A DNA stretch of 22,524 nt, from the NCBI GenBank assembly GCA_023260735.1, contig JALQUL010000136.1:1-22524 (forward strand), read 5' to 3'. The stretch comes from Limnohabitans sp. (GTDB taxonomy: Bacteria; Pseudomonadota; Gammaproteobacteria; Burkholderiales; Burkholderiaceae_C). Numbering within the stretch: the stretch's first letter is position 1; the number at the start of each line of letters is the position of its first letter. Shown here one piece after another: positions 21,760 through 22,524 of this stretch. The translations under genes and the position numbers were made by a program. The notes below the pieces were generated by a model. That model was not told where the DNA came from, did not search any database, and saw only the letters and a program-made list of their open reading frames with translations.

Positions 21760-22524
21760 TTATTTTGATTTTTGTGGTGTTTGCAAAGTTTCAATCCATT
21801 CTTTGGGAGCCATAGGAAAGCCTAAACGCTCGCGACTTTCGTAATAGCTTTGCGCTACACTTCTCGCTAAATTACGAATTTTTCCCATGTAAGCTGCTCG
21901 TTCGGTAACACTAATTGCACCACGTGCATCTAATAAATTAAAACTATGAGCCGCCTTTAATACTTGTTCATAGGCAGGTAGAGCCAGTTGCACTTCAATT
22001 AAATGTTTGGCTTGTTTTTCATGGGCATTGAACGCGGTTAATAAAAAATCCACATCGCTGTGTTCAAAGTTATAGGTCGATTGCTCACGTTCATTTTGCA
22101 AATAGACATCGCCGTAAGTCATGTCAGCAGTCCATTGCAAGTTATAGACGTTATCTACACCTTGTAAATACATCGCTAGTCGTTCTAAACCGTAGGTAAT
22201 CTCACCTGTAACGGGTTTGCAATCAATACCGCCCACCTGCTGAAAATAAGTGAACTGGGTCACTTCCATACCGTTAAGCCACACTTCCCAGCCTAAGCCC
22301 CAAGCACCTAATGTAGGATTTTCCCAGTCATCTTCCACAAAGCGGACATCATTTTTTTTCAGGTCAAAACCGAGTGCTTCAAGCGATCCCAAATACAAAT
22401 CAAGCATATTGCTAGGGGCGGGCTTCATCACTACCTGGTATTGATAATAATGTTGCAAGCGATTAGGATTTTCACCATAGCGACCGTCTTTGGGGCGGCG
22501 ACTTGGTTGAACATAAGCCGCCTT
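21760..22524 (-). CDS. glyQ: Glycine--tRNA ligase, alpha subunit, 5' end outside the window
   Basis: Catalytic alpha chain that forms glycyl-adenylate. The frame is open to the window edge: before the TTG at 22458 it reads KAAYVQPSRRPKDGRYGENP, the conserved class II motif region of GlyQ, so that TTG is a leucine codon and not a start. About 254 residues are visible of the usual ~300, missing roughly the first 50. Other blocks seen: LQHYYQYQVVMKPAPSNM, RFVEDDWENPTLGAWGLGWE, WLNGMEVTQFTYFQQVGG, GEITYGLERLAMYLQGV, EQSTYNFEHSDVDFL, AHSFNLLDARGAISVTER. glyS follows directly. The separate alpha and beta genes are typical of proteobacteria. Confidence 0.97.
   Translation of the reverse strand, partial: KAAYVQPSRRPKDGRYGENPNRLQHYYQYQVVMKPAPSNMLDLYLGSLEALGFDLKKNDVRFVEDDWENPTLGAWGLGWEVWLNGMEVTQFTYFQQVGGIDCKPVTGEITYGLERLAMYLQGVDNVYNLQWTADMTYGDVYLQNEREQSTYNFEHSDVDFLLTAFNAHEKQAKHLIEVQLALPAYEQVLKAAHSFNLLDARGAISVTERAAYMGKIRNLARSVAQSYYESRERLGFPMAPKEWIETLQTPQKSK

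Overview
The window looks like a chromosomal segment of a low-GC betaproteobacterium, most likely order Burkholderiales. Two gene clusters typical of that group support this: glyQ-glyS-gmhB-plsC-metallopeptidase, and mnmG-rsmG-lysE-parA-parB, here with perfect 16-bp parS sites. No dedicated taxonomic marker (rRNA, ribosomal protein) is present, so the genus stays open. Hand-counted samples give about 35-42% GC for most genes and about 43-48% for the dimethylglycine-dehydrogenase-like gene.

Layout. (1) 1-2941, plus strand: kynurenine-route tryptophan catabolism, kynB (5' end cut by the window edge), kynU and kynA, which together convert tryptophan to anthranilate and alanine. (2) 3019-3966: a cation diffusion facilitator. 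(3) 4147-5315: a short AT-rich accessory-looking stretch with two unrecognised genes facing each other, then slyX. (4) 5316-7833: hydroxypyruvate isomerase (minus) and an FAD-linked D-2-hydroxyacid dehydrogenase (plus), diverging from a 337-bp AT-rich spacer that holds three DnaA-box-like sequences around an almost pure A/T tract. (5) 8015-10579: a lone DAO+GcvT flavoprotein of the dimethylglycine/sarcosine dehydrogenase class. (6) 10880-16933, minus strand: the chromosome-segregation block mnmG-rsmG-(parS, parS)-lysE-parA-parB-rlpA, with a third parS inside mnmG. (7) 17106-22524, minus strand: glyQ (5' end cut)-glyS-gmhB-plsC-YgjP-like metallopeptidase, covering glycyl-tRNA charging, LPS heptose synthesis and phospholipid synthesis.

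How the parts fit. ParA and ParB with parS sites form the origin-segregation machine. The nearness of mnmG, rsmG and parAB means the window is probably within the origin-proximal part of the chromosome, although no dnaA or dnaN is visible. Hydroxypyruvate isomerase, the hydroxyacid dehydrogenase and the DMGDH-like enzyme all touch C1/C2-C3 oxidised intermediates (glyoxylate, hydroxypyruvate, glycine, methylated glycines), but they are not one operon, so a shared pathway is only an inference.

No rRNA, tRNA, CRISPR array, insertion sequence or phage gene was seen. The best items for a second look are the parS set, the nested inverted repeats between parA and parB, the DnaA-box cluster at 6184-6338, and the two orphan genes at 4147-4995. 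I see no convincing case for a wholly new defence or mobile system here.
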